DNA of 64,000 nucleotides from Enterovibrio baiacu (GCF_004120195.1 NZ_SCHN01000009.1:30800-94799); one strand, 5' to 3'; positions 26,291-35,557 are shown, counted from the first letter of the stretch. A program made the numbers and translations. The notes: a model not told the origin generated them from the letters alone.

Positions 26291-26607
26291 TCGCAAACAT
26301 ACTAAGAGCACTGACACTTTTATTGCTGGTTTTGGCTGTTATCACATTCAGTGTTAATCACTTGTACGATTTAAAAGAGTTCCCAGAGGATGTGACTTAC
26401 ATTTTTTCAGTCATCGTTATTGGCTCGCCAATTCTTGTCATTCCATCACTGATTGCCATGGTTGGCATCGACCTCTTCTGCATCGTAAAGCTGAAAAGTG
26501 CCAGACACAGGAAATGGCTAGGTTGGGACTTGTTTGTACCGCTACTAACACTTTTTTTAACATTCAGTGTCCTGAAGAATTGGATCGACAGTTCTGGAAT
26601 GGTCTAA
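26287..26607 (+). CDS. Small polytopic membrane protein, candidate immunity protein
   Basis: The 106-residue protein has three hydrophobic helices (ALTLLLLVLAVITFSV; YIFSVIVIGSPILVIPSLIAMVGIDLF; LFVPLLTLFLTFSVL). It starts inside the stop codon of the serine hydrolase, so the two are translated together. Membrane immunity proteins commonly sit directly downstream of lipase or pore-forming effectors. I recognise no named family. Confidence 0.55.
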   Translation: MIANILRALTLLLLVLAVITFSVNHLYDLKEFPEDVTYIFSVIVIGSPILVIPSLIAMVGIDLFCIVKLKSARHRKWLGWDLFVPLLTLFLTFSVLKNWIDSSGMV

Positions 26608-26789
26608 CCCCTGAATACACTTAGGCAATCCACAATGAACTGATATTTAGTGTGTTATCTCGTTGTTGTTTGTACATATTCTGAGCTTCTTTAGCAGCAG
26701 TCAAACCAACAAGGAAACGGTAGAAATTGACGAGAAAATGAAAAAACTTTAAGCATGCTCGTCTCTTCTTTATTTAGTTTCACCTTGCT

Positions 26790-27722
26790 TTAGGTTTGGT
26801 CAAATTGAAGGAATAGCTTCGCCGTTTTGGACGGTGTTTCAATCATTGGCAGATGGCCCATATCCTTCATCACTTGCACTTCTGATCGAGAGACTAATTT
26901 ACCAAGGATACCAGCACCGGCGACATGCAAGACACGATCATTGTCTCCCCAGATAATCAGTGTTGGTTTCTCGAAGCCAACGAGTACAGTATCAAGCGGC
27001 ACAGTGAAATGGACTTGTCCATCTTTGATGTGGTGGATCTGTTGGAAGATCTTGCTGTTAAGTGGGAAGCTGGCTTCTGCCCGTTTAGCGAGTTCTTTGA
27101 TCATTACTTCTGGAATGAAGGGTGGCTTGTGAAATGCAAACGCCAACAGTTCTCTGTATTGCTTGGCATCACCTACCAGCACAGCGGGGCGTTCTTGCTG
27201 GTGCAACATGGCAAACATCTCGCTGTCAGGCGAGGTTGCCACGCCTAGTGGGTTGAGAAGCCACAAACTTAACACTTGATCAGGGTGCTCTACCGCGTAA
27301 TTCCCCGCAATATAACCTCCCATAGAATTGCCGCCAATGTGAAACGCCGACAAGCCAATAGACGCTGCAAATGCTTGAAGGCGTGCCACCTGAGCTGGCA
27401 CATCGTAGTTTAAGTCAGGTTGTTTCAGGCTATCCCCAAACCCTGGTAGATCCGGCGCAATCACCCGATACTTGTTAGTGAGGTGTTTCGCCATTCTTAC
27501 CCAGTTGTCTTTGTCTGCGCCGAAGCCGTGAAGCAACAGAAGTGGCGTACCCGATCCACCTTCCAGATAGGCAATTTCGCCCTCTTCAATCTCCGATGTT
27601 TTTAAAGTCAAACCCGATATTCTTCGCTCTGCTGAAATGCCAAGCTCGAATAGCTTTTCTGGTGGGGTCATTCGGTAAGCGACAAACCCAATGAGTATCA
27701 GTACTCCAATGAAATAAAGCAT
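26790..27722 (-). CDS. Membrane-anchored alpha/beta hydrolase
   Basis: About 310 residues. The start is the ATG of MLYFIGVLILIGFVAYRM, an N-terminal signal anchor, with AAGGG upstream. The hydrolase core has LLLHGFGADKDNW (oxyanion), GGNSMGGYIAG (nucleophile Ser), WGDNDRVLH (Asp) and MGHLPMIETP (His), a complete triad. It resembles MhpC or lipase-like hydrolases of C-C bonds or esters. The substrate is unknown. A small frame immediately upstream ends in a TAATG overlap with this start. Confidence 0.82.
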   Translation of the reverse strand: MLYFIGVLILIGFVAYRMTPPEKLFELGISAERRISGLTLKTSEIEEGEIAYLEGGSGTPLLLLHGFGADKDNWVRMAKHLTNKYRVIAPDLPGFGDSLKQPDLNYDVPAQVARLQAFAASIGLSAFHIGGNSMGGYIAGNYAVEHPDQVLSLWLLNPLGVATSPDSEMFAMLHQQERPAVLVGDAKQYRELLAFAFHKPPFIPEVMIKELAKRAEASFPLNSKIFQQIHHIKDGQVHFTVPLDTVLVGFEKPTLIIWGDNDRVLHVAGAGILGKLVSRSEVQVMKDMGHLPMIETPSKTAKLFLQFDQT

Positions 27723-27976
27723 TATGAACCCTTCCCTGTAGAGAGTGGCAGACCGGTATTTCCTTCCCGATCTAATGTAAAGTCTGAAAATGGGGCCAGC
27801 ATCAAGCCAAACGGCAAGCAAGAAACCATGGTCATGAACTGATTCCAACGGTTCCCGTTGGGTTCAAAGCCTTTCTTGCATCTTTCATTTGCTTCTATTA
27901 TGTCCAGATTTAGGCTTTGAATTTGGCTTTTTTTTGAGGTAACGGCAATTGTGCTTACTGAGTCTCTTTCCCACAT
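27722..27976 (-). CDS. Doubtful small open frame coupled to the hydrolase
   Basis: An 84-codon frame (ATG in context AGC-ATG-TGG) whose stop overlaps the hydrolase start as TAATG. It has no good ribosome site and matches no family I know, though its composition (FEPNGNRWNQFMTMVSCLPF) is protein-like. The surrounding ~420 bp up to 28146 hold nothing else I can identify. It may be a remnant. Confidence 0.2.
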   Translation of the reverse strand: MWERDSVSTIAVTSKKSQIQSLNLDIIEANERCKKGFEPNGNRWNQFMTMVSCLPFGLMLAPFSDFTLDREGNTGLPLSTGKGS

Positions 27977-28146
27977 GCTAATAGGAGACGCAGCAGGCAA
28001 TGTTCTATGGGCGCCATTGTGAACTGATCGTGTTCTTATGGTATGTCATGCGTACGCGCTCTTTTCACCTCACCGAGAGGTCTCCATAGCCTGAGGCCAT
28101 CGAAGTGTACGCTTGTAGTGAAAATGTGACGGTGTAACAAGTGGTA

Positions 28147-28953
28147 CTACACTTTCACTAGTCCACCTTTCTCCATATCCGCACATCGGTAGCATTTTTC
28201 ATCGCCACAATGGGTAATGGTTGGCGTTGTTTTGATGGCATTGGCGCAGGTTTGTACCAAAGTTTGCAGCGGATAGGCCGTCCAGGTGCTGTGTCCTACC
28301 TTGGCTTGCTGGGATATCTCGGTGAGCAAGGGGGCAAATTTGTTAAAACCCTCAGAGCAACTTCCCACTGACGTTTCGACAATGCCGCGCGTGAAAGTTT
28401 TTGCCCAGCGTCTTAGAAGGTTTCTTCCGGCAAGTTGTTCAGCATAGTGAATAGGGGTGATGGTGGTGAGTGGCACGCCCATTGAGATGACAAGGGCTTC
28501 TTTGGCCTCATCGCATGCATACAGGCCGTAGATGTCATCATTCGTTTGTTTCGACAATATGGCTTCCGCGTGTGGGCCTAACGCCGCATAGCTACAAATA
28601 GGGTGGGTGCTACGGATACGGTCTGGACGGTGGAGCAAGGCTTTAGAAATTGCCCCCATGCTGGGTTCAAGTCGGTTTTCATCGCCGCAGAAGGTCACGG
28701 TGTCTTCAAGTTGCAGCTCGCCGCGGTATCCGTTTTGGCGATACGGGTCACCGTTGGGTGGAAGGCAAAGTGTGTCGTAATTGAAGGTGGGCACCACGAG
28801 GGTGCATCCCGCTTCAAGCAAGGCATCGAACAAGGTATCTGGCCCACCATCAAGGTGGCCGAATGATCGAATGGACGAATGAACAAACAGTACTTTGTTC
28901 TCAAGCGCCAGTGCCTTGATGGCGTGTTGAACATCACTTTGCGTCGTGGTCAC
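28147..28953 (-). CDS. AAC(3)-fold N-acetyltransferase
   Basis: The 268-residue protein has aminoglycoside 3-N-acetyltransferase family signatures: VHSSIRSFGHLDGGPDTLFDAL, TLVVPTFNYD and RSTHPICSYAALG. The C-terminus has a Cys/His cluster (HCGDEKCYRC) not typical of drug-resistance enzymes. AAC(3)-fold proteins acetylate amino groups of diverse sugars and antibiotics. Its GTG start overlaps the stop of the GH20-like gene (GTGA), so in this operon an amino-sugar derivative is a more likely substrate than an aminoglycoside drug. Confidence 0.75.
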   Translation of the reverse strand: MTTTQSDVQHAIKALALENKVLFVHSSIRSFGHLDGGPDTLFDALLEAGCTLVVPTFNYDTLCLPPNGDPYRQNGYRGELQLEDTVTFCGDENRLEPSMGAISKALLHRPDRIRSTHPICSYAALGPHAEAILSKQTNDDIYGLYACDEAKEALVISMGVPLTTITPIHYAEQLAGRNLLRRWAKTFTRGIVETSVGSCSEGFNKFAPLLTEISQQAKVGHSTWTAYPLQTLVQTCANAIKTTPTITHCGDEKCYRCADMEKGGLVKV

Positions 28954-30743
28954 GGCGTTGCCTCTTTGTTTGTGGCTTTTGATGTCTCTGTCTGGAGCAG
29001 TGTCAATAAATGCTCAAGACGGCTTGTACTTTGATTCATCCCACCAGGACGATAGTTGTTTGTCCACAGATCGCGGTACGTGCGGATCATTGGCTTCAAC
29101 TCTTGAATGAGCGCAGCCTTTCTATCATCTGCAAATCGTTCGACAAGGCGATGATCTTCTTGTTCATAACCTTGTGCAACAAGACAAGCAAGGCGCAATG
29201 CGTCTACCGTCCAGCGCAGCTCTTTGGATAATGGAGACGAGAGGTTTTCGAGCTTCTCTTGCCACAGGGCCAGTTCATTCAGGGCGGTATTGAGTGTGTT
29301 CGTTTCAATACCTTTGGCGTGTTTGATGTGGCGGCGTGACGCTTGGTCAAACAAGAAAGGACCAAAAAATGCACAGTTAGGCGTTTGAATGCCTGTCATC
29401 AGGTAAATGTCTTGCAGTGCAATCAGAGCATCACACTCTGTTTGAGAGGCGTCAGGGTAGAACCACAAAATAGCACGCATGACGTCGTTATCACTTTGCT
29501 GCAATTCTCCCCATGCCATTGCGCCACCAAAGGCGTACGCGGGGATCGGCATTGAGAATTGTTGTCCGTGTCCCATGTCACCCCACTCGGTCACCATGTA
29601 GCCTTTCGCACCGAATTTCTTCGCTGACTTTGCGGCTTTACGCATGTGGGTGACGGCCGCATTCCAACGTCCGGAGACAGATGCAAAACAGCCCGTGGAA
29701 ACCGCGACATGGAAGGGGTAACCAAATAAGGCAAGTTGCTTATGCTCAGCATCAAATGGGTGGTCGGGTTCGTAACCCCAGTTAAGCAACGTGAGATCGT
29801 CAGGTAACTGGCTGATGAGGTTTGGGTAGCGGAAGAGCATGTCGCTGAAAATCTGACAGCGTTTGCCATGCTTGTTCGCAATGGCGAGCACTTTTTGTAA
29901 GTAGTTTAAATAGACTTTCCCTTTGCCGAATATTTCACACGCTGACTTGCTGGCGCCGACCCCTAAATCCATGGTTTCGTCAAAGTTGATGTTTAACGTG
30001 TTGCTGGAAAAATTCGGCACGAGTTCCGCGATGAGTTCGTCGACAAAGGTTTCAGTTTGCGGACTGATCGGGTTTAACCCAAATGACCCAGGACGGTGAT
30101 CGCCGCGTTGATCTTTAAAGCCGGTTTTCTGTTCGGCAAGGTGCTTGTATTCAGGGTGGTTTAGCCATTTTTCCATGTGGCCAAAACAGGCTTGGTTTGC
30201 GACAAGCTCGATCCCTTTGTGGCGACAATAAATATCGATGTCGCGAATGTCTTCCGCGGTCATCGGCGTGTAGTCGCGCCATACCGTCTCGTGCTTTTTA
30301 TACGCAAAGGTATGTTCGGTATAGAGTTGGAGCTGGTTGTATCTGAGCGCACTCCAATAATCGATGAGTCGCTTGAGCGCGGGTAGGGTTGGCACGCGAT
30401 CTCGGCTGATATCCAGCAAAATGCTGCGCGCTGAAAAATCCGGCCAATCTTCGATAACAAAGTCGAATTTCAATTCAGCGTCGTTTTCAATCAATTGATT
30501 GAGCGAGAGATGTCCGTATCTCAAACCATGCAGGTCGGCGTAAGCAAGGTTCAACCCACAAGAGGAATAGCTCAGTCGATACCCTTGCTCTGGCAAAGAA
30601 GGATCGTGAAGGTAGGTTAAAAGCGCATGTGATGAACGTGCTTCATAGTCTGTCGGACAACCGCGCAGCACGTTCGCTATACGAAATCGCTGTGCTGAAA
30701 ATCCCTCATTAAAGCGTTTGGGAGCGGGGAATATCAATTCCAT
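28950..30743 (-). CDS. GH20-like beta-N-acetylhexosaminidase family protein
   Basis: The 597-residue protein has no signal peptide, so it is cytoplasmic. It begins with a small alpha/beta domain, followed by a TIM barrel whose first strands read SARSILLDISRDRVPTLPALKRLIDYWSALRYNQLQLYTEH, as in family 20. The catalytic-pair region appears as NINFDETMDLG (Asp-Glu). Such enzymes release terminal N-acetyl-hexosamines. It is co-transcribed with the AAC(3)-fold gene and preceded by a ROK repressor gene. Whether the active site is fully conserved was not established. Confidence 0.75.
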   Translation of the reverse strand: MELIFPAPKRFNEGFSAQRFRIANVLRGCPTDYEARSSHALLTYLHDPSLPEQGYRLSYSSCGLNLAYADLHGLRYGHLSLNQLIENDAELKFDFVIEDWPDFSARSILLDISRDRVPTLPALKRLIDYWSALRYNQLQLYTEHTFAYKKHETVWRDYTPMTAEDIRDIDIYCRHKGIELVANQACFGHMEKWLNHPEYKHLAEQKTGFKDQRGDHRPGSFGLNPISPQTETFVDELIAELVPNFSSNTLNINFDETMDLGVGASKSACEIFGKGKVYLNYLQKVLAIANKHGKRCQIFSDMLFRYPNLISQLPDDLTLLNWGYEPDHPFDAEHKQLALFGYPFHVAVSTGCFASVSGRWNAAVTHMRKAAKSAKKFGAKGYMVTEWGDMGHGQQFSMPIPAYAFGGAMAWGELQQSDNDVMRAILWFYPDASQTECDALIALQDIYLMTGIQTPNCAFFGPFLFDQASRRHIKHAKGIETNTLNTALNELALWQEKLENLSSPLSKELRWTVDALRLACLVAQGYEQEDHRLVERFADDRKAALIQELKPMIRTYRDLWTNNYRPGGMNQSTSRLEHLLTLLQTETSKATNKEATP

Positions 30744-30767
30744 CTGACATTGTCCTTGTCATTCACA

Positions 30768-31847
30768 TTAAATTGAAACATTGCCGTTCTCTGCTAAGCG
30801 CAAGCTTTCCGCCAGCCTGAGTTCGGGGGTTAATAGCTTTTGCCACGCCATGGCTGCTGCGCCCATGGCTGCGGCTTGCGGGCCTAGAATCGAAAACTCA
30901 ATATTGGGTTTTACGATATAAGAACCCGCCAAGGCGTCACTGTGTTTACGCATTGATGACGCCAGCTCTGAACCAAATGACATGCCATTTCCACCGATGA
31001 CGATGCGCTTAATGCTCATCAGGCTACATAGGTTAACGGCAAGCTCGGAAAATTCTTCAATGATGACGCTTGGCGTTGGTTCTGCGCCTCGCATTAGCTC
31101 CTGGCTGTTAAATTGTCCGGCCATGTGTTGCTCGCCATAAAACAACTGGCGATTGAGCACCACGCCTACTCCAATGCCAAGGCGGTGATAGTGCTCGCGG
31201 GCATGGTGGGTAGAGAGCAGCACATACAAAAAATGGTCATAAGGCAGGCTGCGCTGTTGCATGAGTTCGCCCCACGCCCCGCAGTTGGCGTCGTTATCAA
31301 TAAATACAGGGTAGGGCACATGGCGTTTAAACAGCGGCGCAAAATTGATGATCGAGCGAACATTGAGTGAATGAGAGAGCTGGAGTTGGCATTTTTCGGG
31401 GTCTACAAGGCCGGGAACGCCAACACCAATCGCGAGAACGCGTGGAAAAAGGGCTTCAATGTCTTTGATGCAGGGGAGAAGCGCATCAAGCACGGCATCA
31501 TCTATCGAGATTTGCGTGTCGATGGGTAGCATATCGTGGTAAATGACCTGCCCGAGCAAGTTGACGACGGAAACTTTGAGTGTGTCTGAATTCACATCAA
31601 CACCGATAACCACACCAAATTCTGGGTTGAAGACCAAAGACACTTTAGGCCGACCGCCTTTGCCTGAGACGATCTGAGGTTGCTCTAAAATCATACCGAT
31701 GTCGAGGAGGTGGTTGACGGTTTTTGTCACGGTTGATTTATCGAGTCCAAGCTTTGACGCCATTTCGATGCGAGAAACCCCTGGCGATTGCCAGAGCGAA
31801 TTAATGATCCCTGCGGTGCTGTGTGTTCTGCTGAGCCTGATCGTCAC
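30768..31847 (-). CDS. ROK-family transcriptional repressor (NagC/Mlc-like)
   Basis: The 359-residue protein starts with a winged helix-turn-helix (GVSRIEMASKLGLDKSTVTKTVNHLL) followed by a ROK sugar-kinase-like domain (GVVIGVDVNSDTLKVSVVNL and VLAIGVGVPGLVD). The usual ROK zinc-binding CxxGxxGC motif is not evident around residues 240-260, where the sequence reads MAGQFNSQEL. It begins with GTG. It sits 24 bp upstream of the GH20-like gene on the same strand and probably senses a sugar made by this pathway. Confidence 0.82.
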   Translation of the reverse strand: MTIRLSRTHSTAGIINSLWQSPGVSRIEMASKLGLDKSTVTKTVNHLLDIGMILEQPQIVSGKGGRPKVSLVFNPEFGVVIGVDVNSDTLKVSVVNLLGQVIYHDMLPIDTQISIDDAVLDALLPCIKDIEALFPRVLAIGVGVPGLVDPEKCQLQLSHSLNVRSIINFAPLFKRHVPYPVFIDNDANCGAWGELMQQRSLPYDHFLYVLLSTHHAREHYHRLGIGVGVVLNRQLFYGEQHMAGQFNSQELMRGAEPTPSVIIEEFSELAVNLCSLMSIKRIVIGGNGMSFGSELASSMRKHSDALAGSYIVKPNIEFSILGPQAAAMGAAAMAWQKLLTPELRLAESLRLAENGNVSI

Positions 31848-32177
31848 AATGGGTTAGTTTCCATGAGCAACTTAATACTCGTTATCTTATTGATGGCAGT
31901 ATGAAAAACAACTACGTTCACGGAATTCAGAGCTGGGTTCACTCTTTTTTATTTCATTGTTGAAGTGAGTCGAAAACAGGGTGCAAAAAAAAGAAATTGG
32001 GCGATGGAGGGTAAAAGTTTTACGCGGAAACTATCGAGACAGTGAATTTTTGGGTATTCAACGCATTTGATGATTTCTTGCTCGCATACTTGCTGCCTAG
32101 TAGCCCCTGCGAGATACTCGCCTTATGACTAAGGAATGGTTTGTCTTTGTTGCGTCAGCAAAGACAAAGGGGAAGAC
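31848..32177. other. Divergent promoter region between ROK repressor and MFS transporter
   Basis: About 330 bp between divergent genes. It has AT-rich stretches and a 13-bp inverted repeat-like GTCTTTGT...AAAGACAA near 32142-32166 just before the transporter. No gene seen. It likely contains ROK operators, but I can point to no specific site. Confidence 0.4.
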
Positions 32178-33350
32178 ATGAACAAAAACGTATGGTTGTT
32201 GGCGCTATGCCAAGCCCTTCTTATGAGCGGAAACATCGTGCTTATTTCCGTCAACGGCCTGATTGGACAAGCGCTATCCCCTAATGACAACTGGGTAACC
32301 TTACCCGTTTCGACACAGTTTGTAGGCTTGATGATGGCCACCATTCCTGCCTCGCTGATCATGGCAAAAATAGGCCGTAAAAACGGCTTTATGCTTGGCA
32401 ATGTGATTGGTATTTTCGGAGCGTTGTTGTGCGTGTATGCCCTTGGTCAAAGTGCATTTTGGTTGTTTTGTTTCAGCACCATGCTGTTGGGTATTGGCAT
32501 TGGTTTTGGCACGTTATACCGATTTGCGGCCATTGAAGTGAGCGCGCCTGAAAGTCGTGACAAGGCGATTTCACTGTCAATGGCGGGCGGCGTGCTTGCC
32601 GCCGTGCTCGGGCCAAATCTTGCGATTGCGAGTCAGCATTGGTTGCCTGGCACAAATTTTAGCGGTGCGTTTATTGGTATCACCGCGTTGTACGTGCTCT
32701 CGTTGGTGGTGCTTCAATTTATTGGCCTTCCTCCCGCGGTGCCTGAACATCATCAATCGAAACAAAGTCCTGTGGGCGATATTCTGCGCGCGCCGGGCTA
32801 CATGCTGGCGGTGTTTGCTGCCGTCATCGCTTATGCTGTCATGAACCTATTGATGACGGTAACGCCGATTGCGATGCACAAGCATGGTTTCCATTTTGAA
32901 GCCGCGGCACTGGTCATTGAATGGCATGTGCTGGGTATGTTCCTCCCTTCTTTCTTTACGGGCTCCCTGATTGGCAAGATAGGCACACGCATGACGATCA
33001 TGCTGGGTAGCCTAATGTTTATCGCCAGCATATTAGTCAACTTGAATGGCGTAACAGAGTGGCACTTTAGGGTCGCGCTGGTGTTGCTCGGGATTGGCTG
33101 GAACTTTATGTTCATTGGCGCAACCAGCCAGCTTACTCAAACCTATTTGCCGCAGGATAAGCCTCGAGCCCAAGCTATGAATGAATTTGCGGTGTTTGGT
33201 TGTGTCACGCTGACTGCGCTTTTAGCTGGGAATTTGGAGGCTTCGATGGGATGGCAATCGCTGAACTTACTGTTGCTGCCTTTTGTCTGTATTGTCCCGG
33301 TTGTGTACCTGTTCTTTACGCGTAACCCTCAGGAATTAAAGGCGAAATAA
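32178..33350 (+). CDS. Major facilitator superfamily transporter
   Basis: About 390 residues with twelve hydrophobic segments and the MFS loop 2-3 motif (AKIGRKNGFMLGNVIG). The start is set at the ATG preceded by GGGGAAGAC, 14 codons into the longest frame. It is divergent from a ROK repressor that heads an amino-sugar-type operon, so it may import the cluster's substrate, or it may be a general drug or metabolite exporter. The substrate is unresolved. Confidence 0.8.
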   Translation: MNKNVWLLALCQALLMSGNIVLISVNGLIGQALSPNDNWVTLPVSTQFVGLMMATIPASLIMAKIGRKNGFMLGNVIGIFGALLCVYALGQSAFWLFCFSTMLLGIGIGFGTLYRFAAIEVSAPESRDKAISLSMAGGVLAAVLGPNLAIASQHWLPGTNFSGAFIGITALYVLSLVVLQFIGLPPAVPEHHQSKQSPVGDILRAPGYMLAVFAAVIAYAVMNLLMTVTPIAMHKHGFHFEAAALVIEWHVLGMFLPSFFTGSLIGKIGTRMTIMLGSLMFIASILVNLNGVTEWHFRVALVLLGIGWNFMFIGATSQLTQTYLPQDKPRAQAMNEFAVFGCVTLTALLAGNLEASMGWQSLNLLLLPFVCIVPVVYLFFTRNPQELKAK

Positions 33351-33421
33351 CATTCTTCTTTCAGGTGGTTTTTCTGGTGCTATCTTTACTTTTACTGCGC
33401 TAAGTTGTTAAGGAGTGCAAC

Positions 33422-33571
33422 ATGGAATTGGAAAACCAATTTGGTGAGAAACTACATCTCGCCGATGATCTTACATTGAAAGAAATGGTCGATATGGGCT
33501 TGCTAGTGGTATTGGCAGACGAGAACGACGAGAGTGAGAACTGCTGGATCCCCACTGAGCCTTTTGAGTGA
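33422..33571 (+). CDS. Small hypothetical protein (49 residues)
   Basis: A short acidic protein starting MELENQFGEKLHLADDL and ending CWIPTEPFE. It is supported by a strong ribosome site (AAGGAG, six bases before the ATG) and a terminator right after its stop. I recognise no family. The clean signals on both sides make it a believable gene despite its size. Confidence 0.7.
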   Translation: MELENQFGEKLHLADDLTLKEMVDMGLLVVLADENDESENCWIPTEPFE

Positions 33572-33597
33572 ATACCCCTTAAAAACAACATGTAGAA

Positions 33598-33631
33598 AGC
33601 CTCTGATTGAATAAATCAGAGGCTTTTTTAA
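33598..33631 (+). terminator. Intrinsic terminator
   Basis: AGCCTCTGATT / AATCAGAGGCT stem with a 5-nt loop followed by T6, directly after the small acidic protein gene. Confidence 0.9.
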
Positions 33632-33758
33632 TCGTCTGTATCGGCTGCTGCGCGCCAGTGATTCGTTTTTCCTGTTGCTTTCATCGAAATATCCCGCTGT
33701 AAATGACCGAAATTTGCTGTCTATACTCCCAGACAGGTTGCTGACAGGAGGTTATAGG

Positions 33759-34736
33759 ATGAAAGCGATATGCCATGTGATATTCATTACTTCAACGCTT
33801 GGGTTTTCTTGGAATACCTCCGCAGCAGAACCCTTGCAAGATCTTGCCAATGCGTTATTTGGCCCTCTGCCAGAGGCCATGCCAGGCAGTGAATTTGATA
33901 CGCCAGAGCGGGTTGCTCTCGGCAAAGCCCTGTACTTCGAAACCGCACTTTCCGCCACTGACAATCAATCGTGCAATACTTGCCACAACCTTTTAGAAGG
34001 TGGGTCGGGCACTGAGCCTCTGCCGGTATCTGTCGGTGCGCTCGGCAAGTTAGGCACGCGTAATAGCCTCACAACGTGGAACGCGGGTTTTCAGTTTGCT
34101 CAGTTTTGGGATGGGCGCGCAAAAGATCTCGCCGAGCAAGCACGAGGCCCAATCACCAATCCGATTGAAATGGGGTTGTCTTCAGAAGATGAGGCCATTG
34201 AGAAGCTTAAAGACAAGGGCTACCAAAACGCGTTCGCTGCCGCCTTTCCCAACGTAGATGATGCGATGACCTTTGATCATCTGACGGAATCCCTTGCGGC
34301 GTTTCAACGCACTTTGGTCACCGAAGACAGATTTGATTTGTACCTCGCGGGGGATGCAACCGCGCTGAGTACTCAAGAAAAGCGGGGATTAGAGCGATTT
34401 ATTTCCACAGGGTGTAATGCGTGTCACAACGGCCCATTGCTTGGCGGCGAACTATTCATGAAAATGGGCTTAGTAAAGCCTTATCCGAACAAGATCGACA
34501 AAGGCCGCGCACATGTTACGGGCAGTTCAGCGGACAACTTTATGTTTAAAGTGCCGACGCTTAGAAACGTGGCGCAAACCGCGCCCTACTTTCACGATGG
34601 TGCGGTATTCAATTTAGATCAGGCTGTACGCGACACGGCATGGCATCAGCTTGGGGTGAAACTCAGTGAAGAGGATGTGAAAGACATCAGCGCATTTTTT
34701 GCTTCACTCGATAACACCAAGACAATAACGTTTTAG
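33759..34736 (+). CDS. Periplasmic di-haem cytochrome c peroxidase (MauG/CcpA family)
   Basis: About 325 residues beginning with a signal peptide (MKAICHVIFITSTLGFSWN, cut after SAA). There are two CxxCH haem sites: SCNTCHNLLEGG near 80 and GCNACHNGPLLGG in the second half. The C-terminal region FKVPTLRNVAQTAPYFHDG is the hallmark of bacterial di-haem peroxidases. It reduces hydrogen peroxide in the periplasm using electrons from small cytochromes. The start is chosen for the ribosome site AGGAGG and signal peptide. A MOSC protein gene follows 33 bp on. Confidence 0.88.
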   Translation: MKAICHVIFITSTLGFSWNTSAAEPLQDLANALFGPLPEAMPGSEFDTPERVALGKALYFETALSATDNQSCNTCHNLLEGGSGTEPLPVSVGALGKLGTRNSLTTWNAGFQFAQFWDGRAKDLAEQARGPITNPIEMGLSSEDEAIEKLKDKGYQNAFAAAFPNVDDAMTFDHLTESLAAFQRTLVTEDRFDLYLAGDATALSTQEKRGLERFISTGCNACHNGPLLGGELFMKMGLVKPYPNKIDKGRAHVTGSSADNFMFKVPTLRNVAQTAPYFHDGAVFNLDQAVRDTAWHQLGVKLSEEDVKDISAFFASLDNTKTITF

Positions 34737-34769
34737 ATAGTCTCGACTATTCGCTTTGGAGATTCCGCT

Positions 34770-35489
34770 TTGCAAGATGCATCGAACCCTGTGCCTTCAT
34801 CACATTCAGCCTTTCAGGTTTCGACCATTTATCGTGGGAAAGTGGCAGCGCGCTATGGCCTACAAACCGCGATGGACAAGGTTGAAATTGTCGGGGATGT
34901 CTTTTTATCAAAGACGGGGTTAGACGGTGATGAAACCGCAGATAAAAAGCATCACGGCGGGCCTGAACGTGCGCTTCACCATTACCCGCAGGAACACTAT
35001 GCATGCTGGCGTGAAAAGTATGGTGACGAACAGGATTGGCAAGCGCCCGGAATGGGCGAGAACATCAGCACTGTCGGGATGACGGAAGACACGGTATGCA
35101 TTGGTGATCGCTACCAATGGGGCGATGCCATCATTGAAGTGAGCCAGCCGCGCTCGCCATGTTTCAAGCTCAATCAACGCTGGGAAGTTGAAAATCTGTC
35201 GGTCGATATGCAAGCCATCAGCCGCTGTGGTTGGCTTTATCGCGTGGTTCAGACCGGCACTGTGAGTGCGCAATCGCCCCTCGTGCTTCTCTCTCGCCCT
35301 GAGCATGCCATGACGCTGCGTGAAGTGTGTGACGTGTTCTTTGGCGACCCTTTAAATACCGAAGGGTTAGCGAAGCTGCGTGAGCAAACTGCCCTGTCTG
35401 ACAGTTGGATGAGCAAAGTCATTCTTCGCCAGGAAACGCATGAAGTGGAGAATTGGTATTTTCGATTGTTGGGGCGTGCTGCGCCGTAA
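34770..35489 (+). CDS. MOSC domain protein (YiiM-like)
   Basis: The 239-residue protein starts with TTG behind GGAG. The MOSC core is visible: GLDGDETADKKHHGGPERALHHYPQEHY, GENISTVG and PRSPCFKLNQRW, whose Cys is the predicted sulfur or cofactor ligand. A short C-terminal 3-alpha domain follows, as in YiiM. MOSC proteins such as YiiM use molybdenum cofactor to reduce N-hydroxylated compounds. It follows the peroxidase gene closely and may be co-transcribed. Confidence 0.85.
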   Translation: MQDASNPVPSSHSAFQVSTIYRGKVAARYGLQTAMDKVEIVGDVFLSKTGLDGDETADKKHHGGPERALHHYPQEHYACWREKYGDEQDWQAPGMGENISTVGMTEDTVCIGDRYQWGDAIIEVSQPRSPCFKLNQRWEVENLSVDMQAISRCGWLYRVVQTGTVSAQSPLVLLSRPEHAMTLREVCDVFFGDPLNTEGLAKLREQTALSDSWMSKVILRQETHEVENWYFRLLGRAAP

Positions 35490-35557
35490 TTCGTGTTTAA
35501 CCACGTCATTACGTGACTGCGAATTAAGCGTCAACATCGATAGATAACAGGCGTGAA

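Noticed and set aside
28147..28953. Aminoglycoside-resistance gene
   Set aside because: The AAC(3) fold is clear, but the operon context and the Cys-rich tail make drug resistance an unsupported claim.
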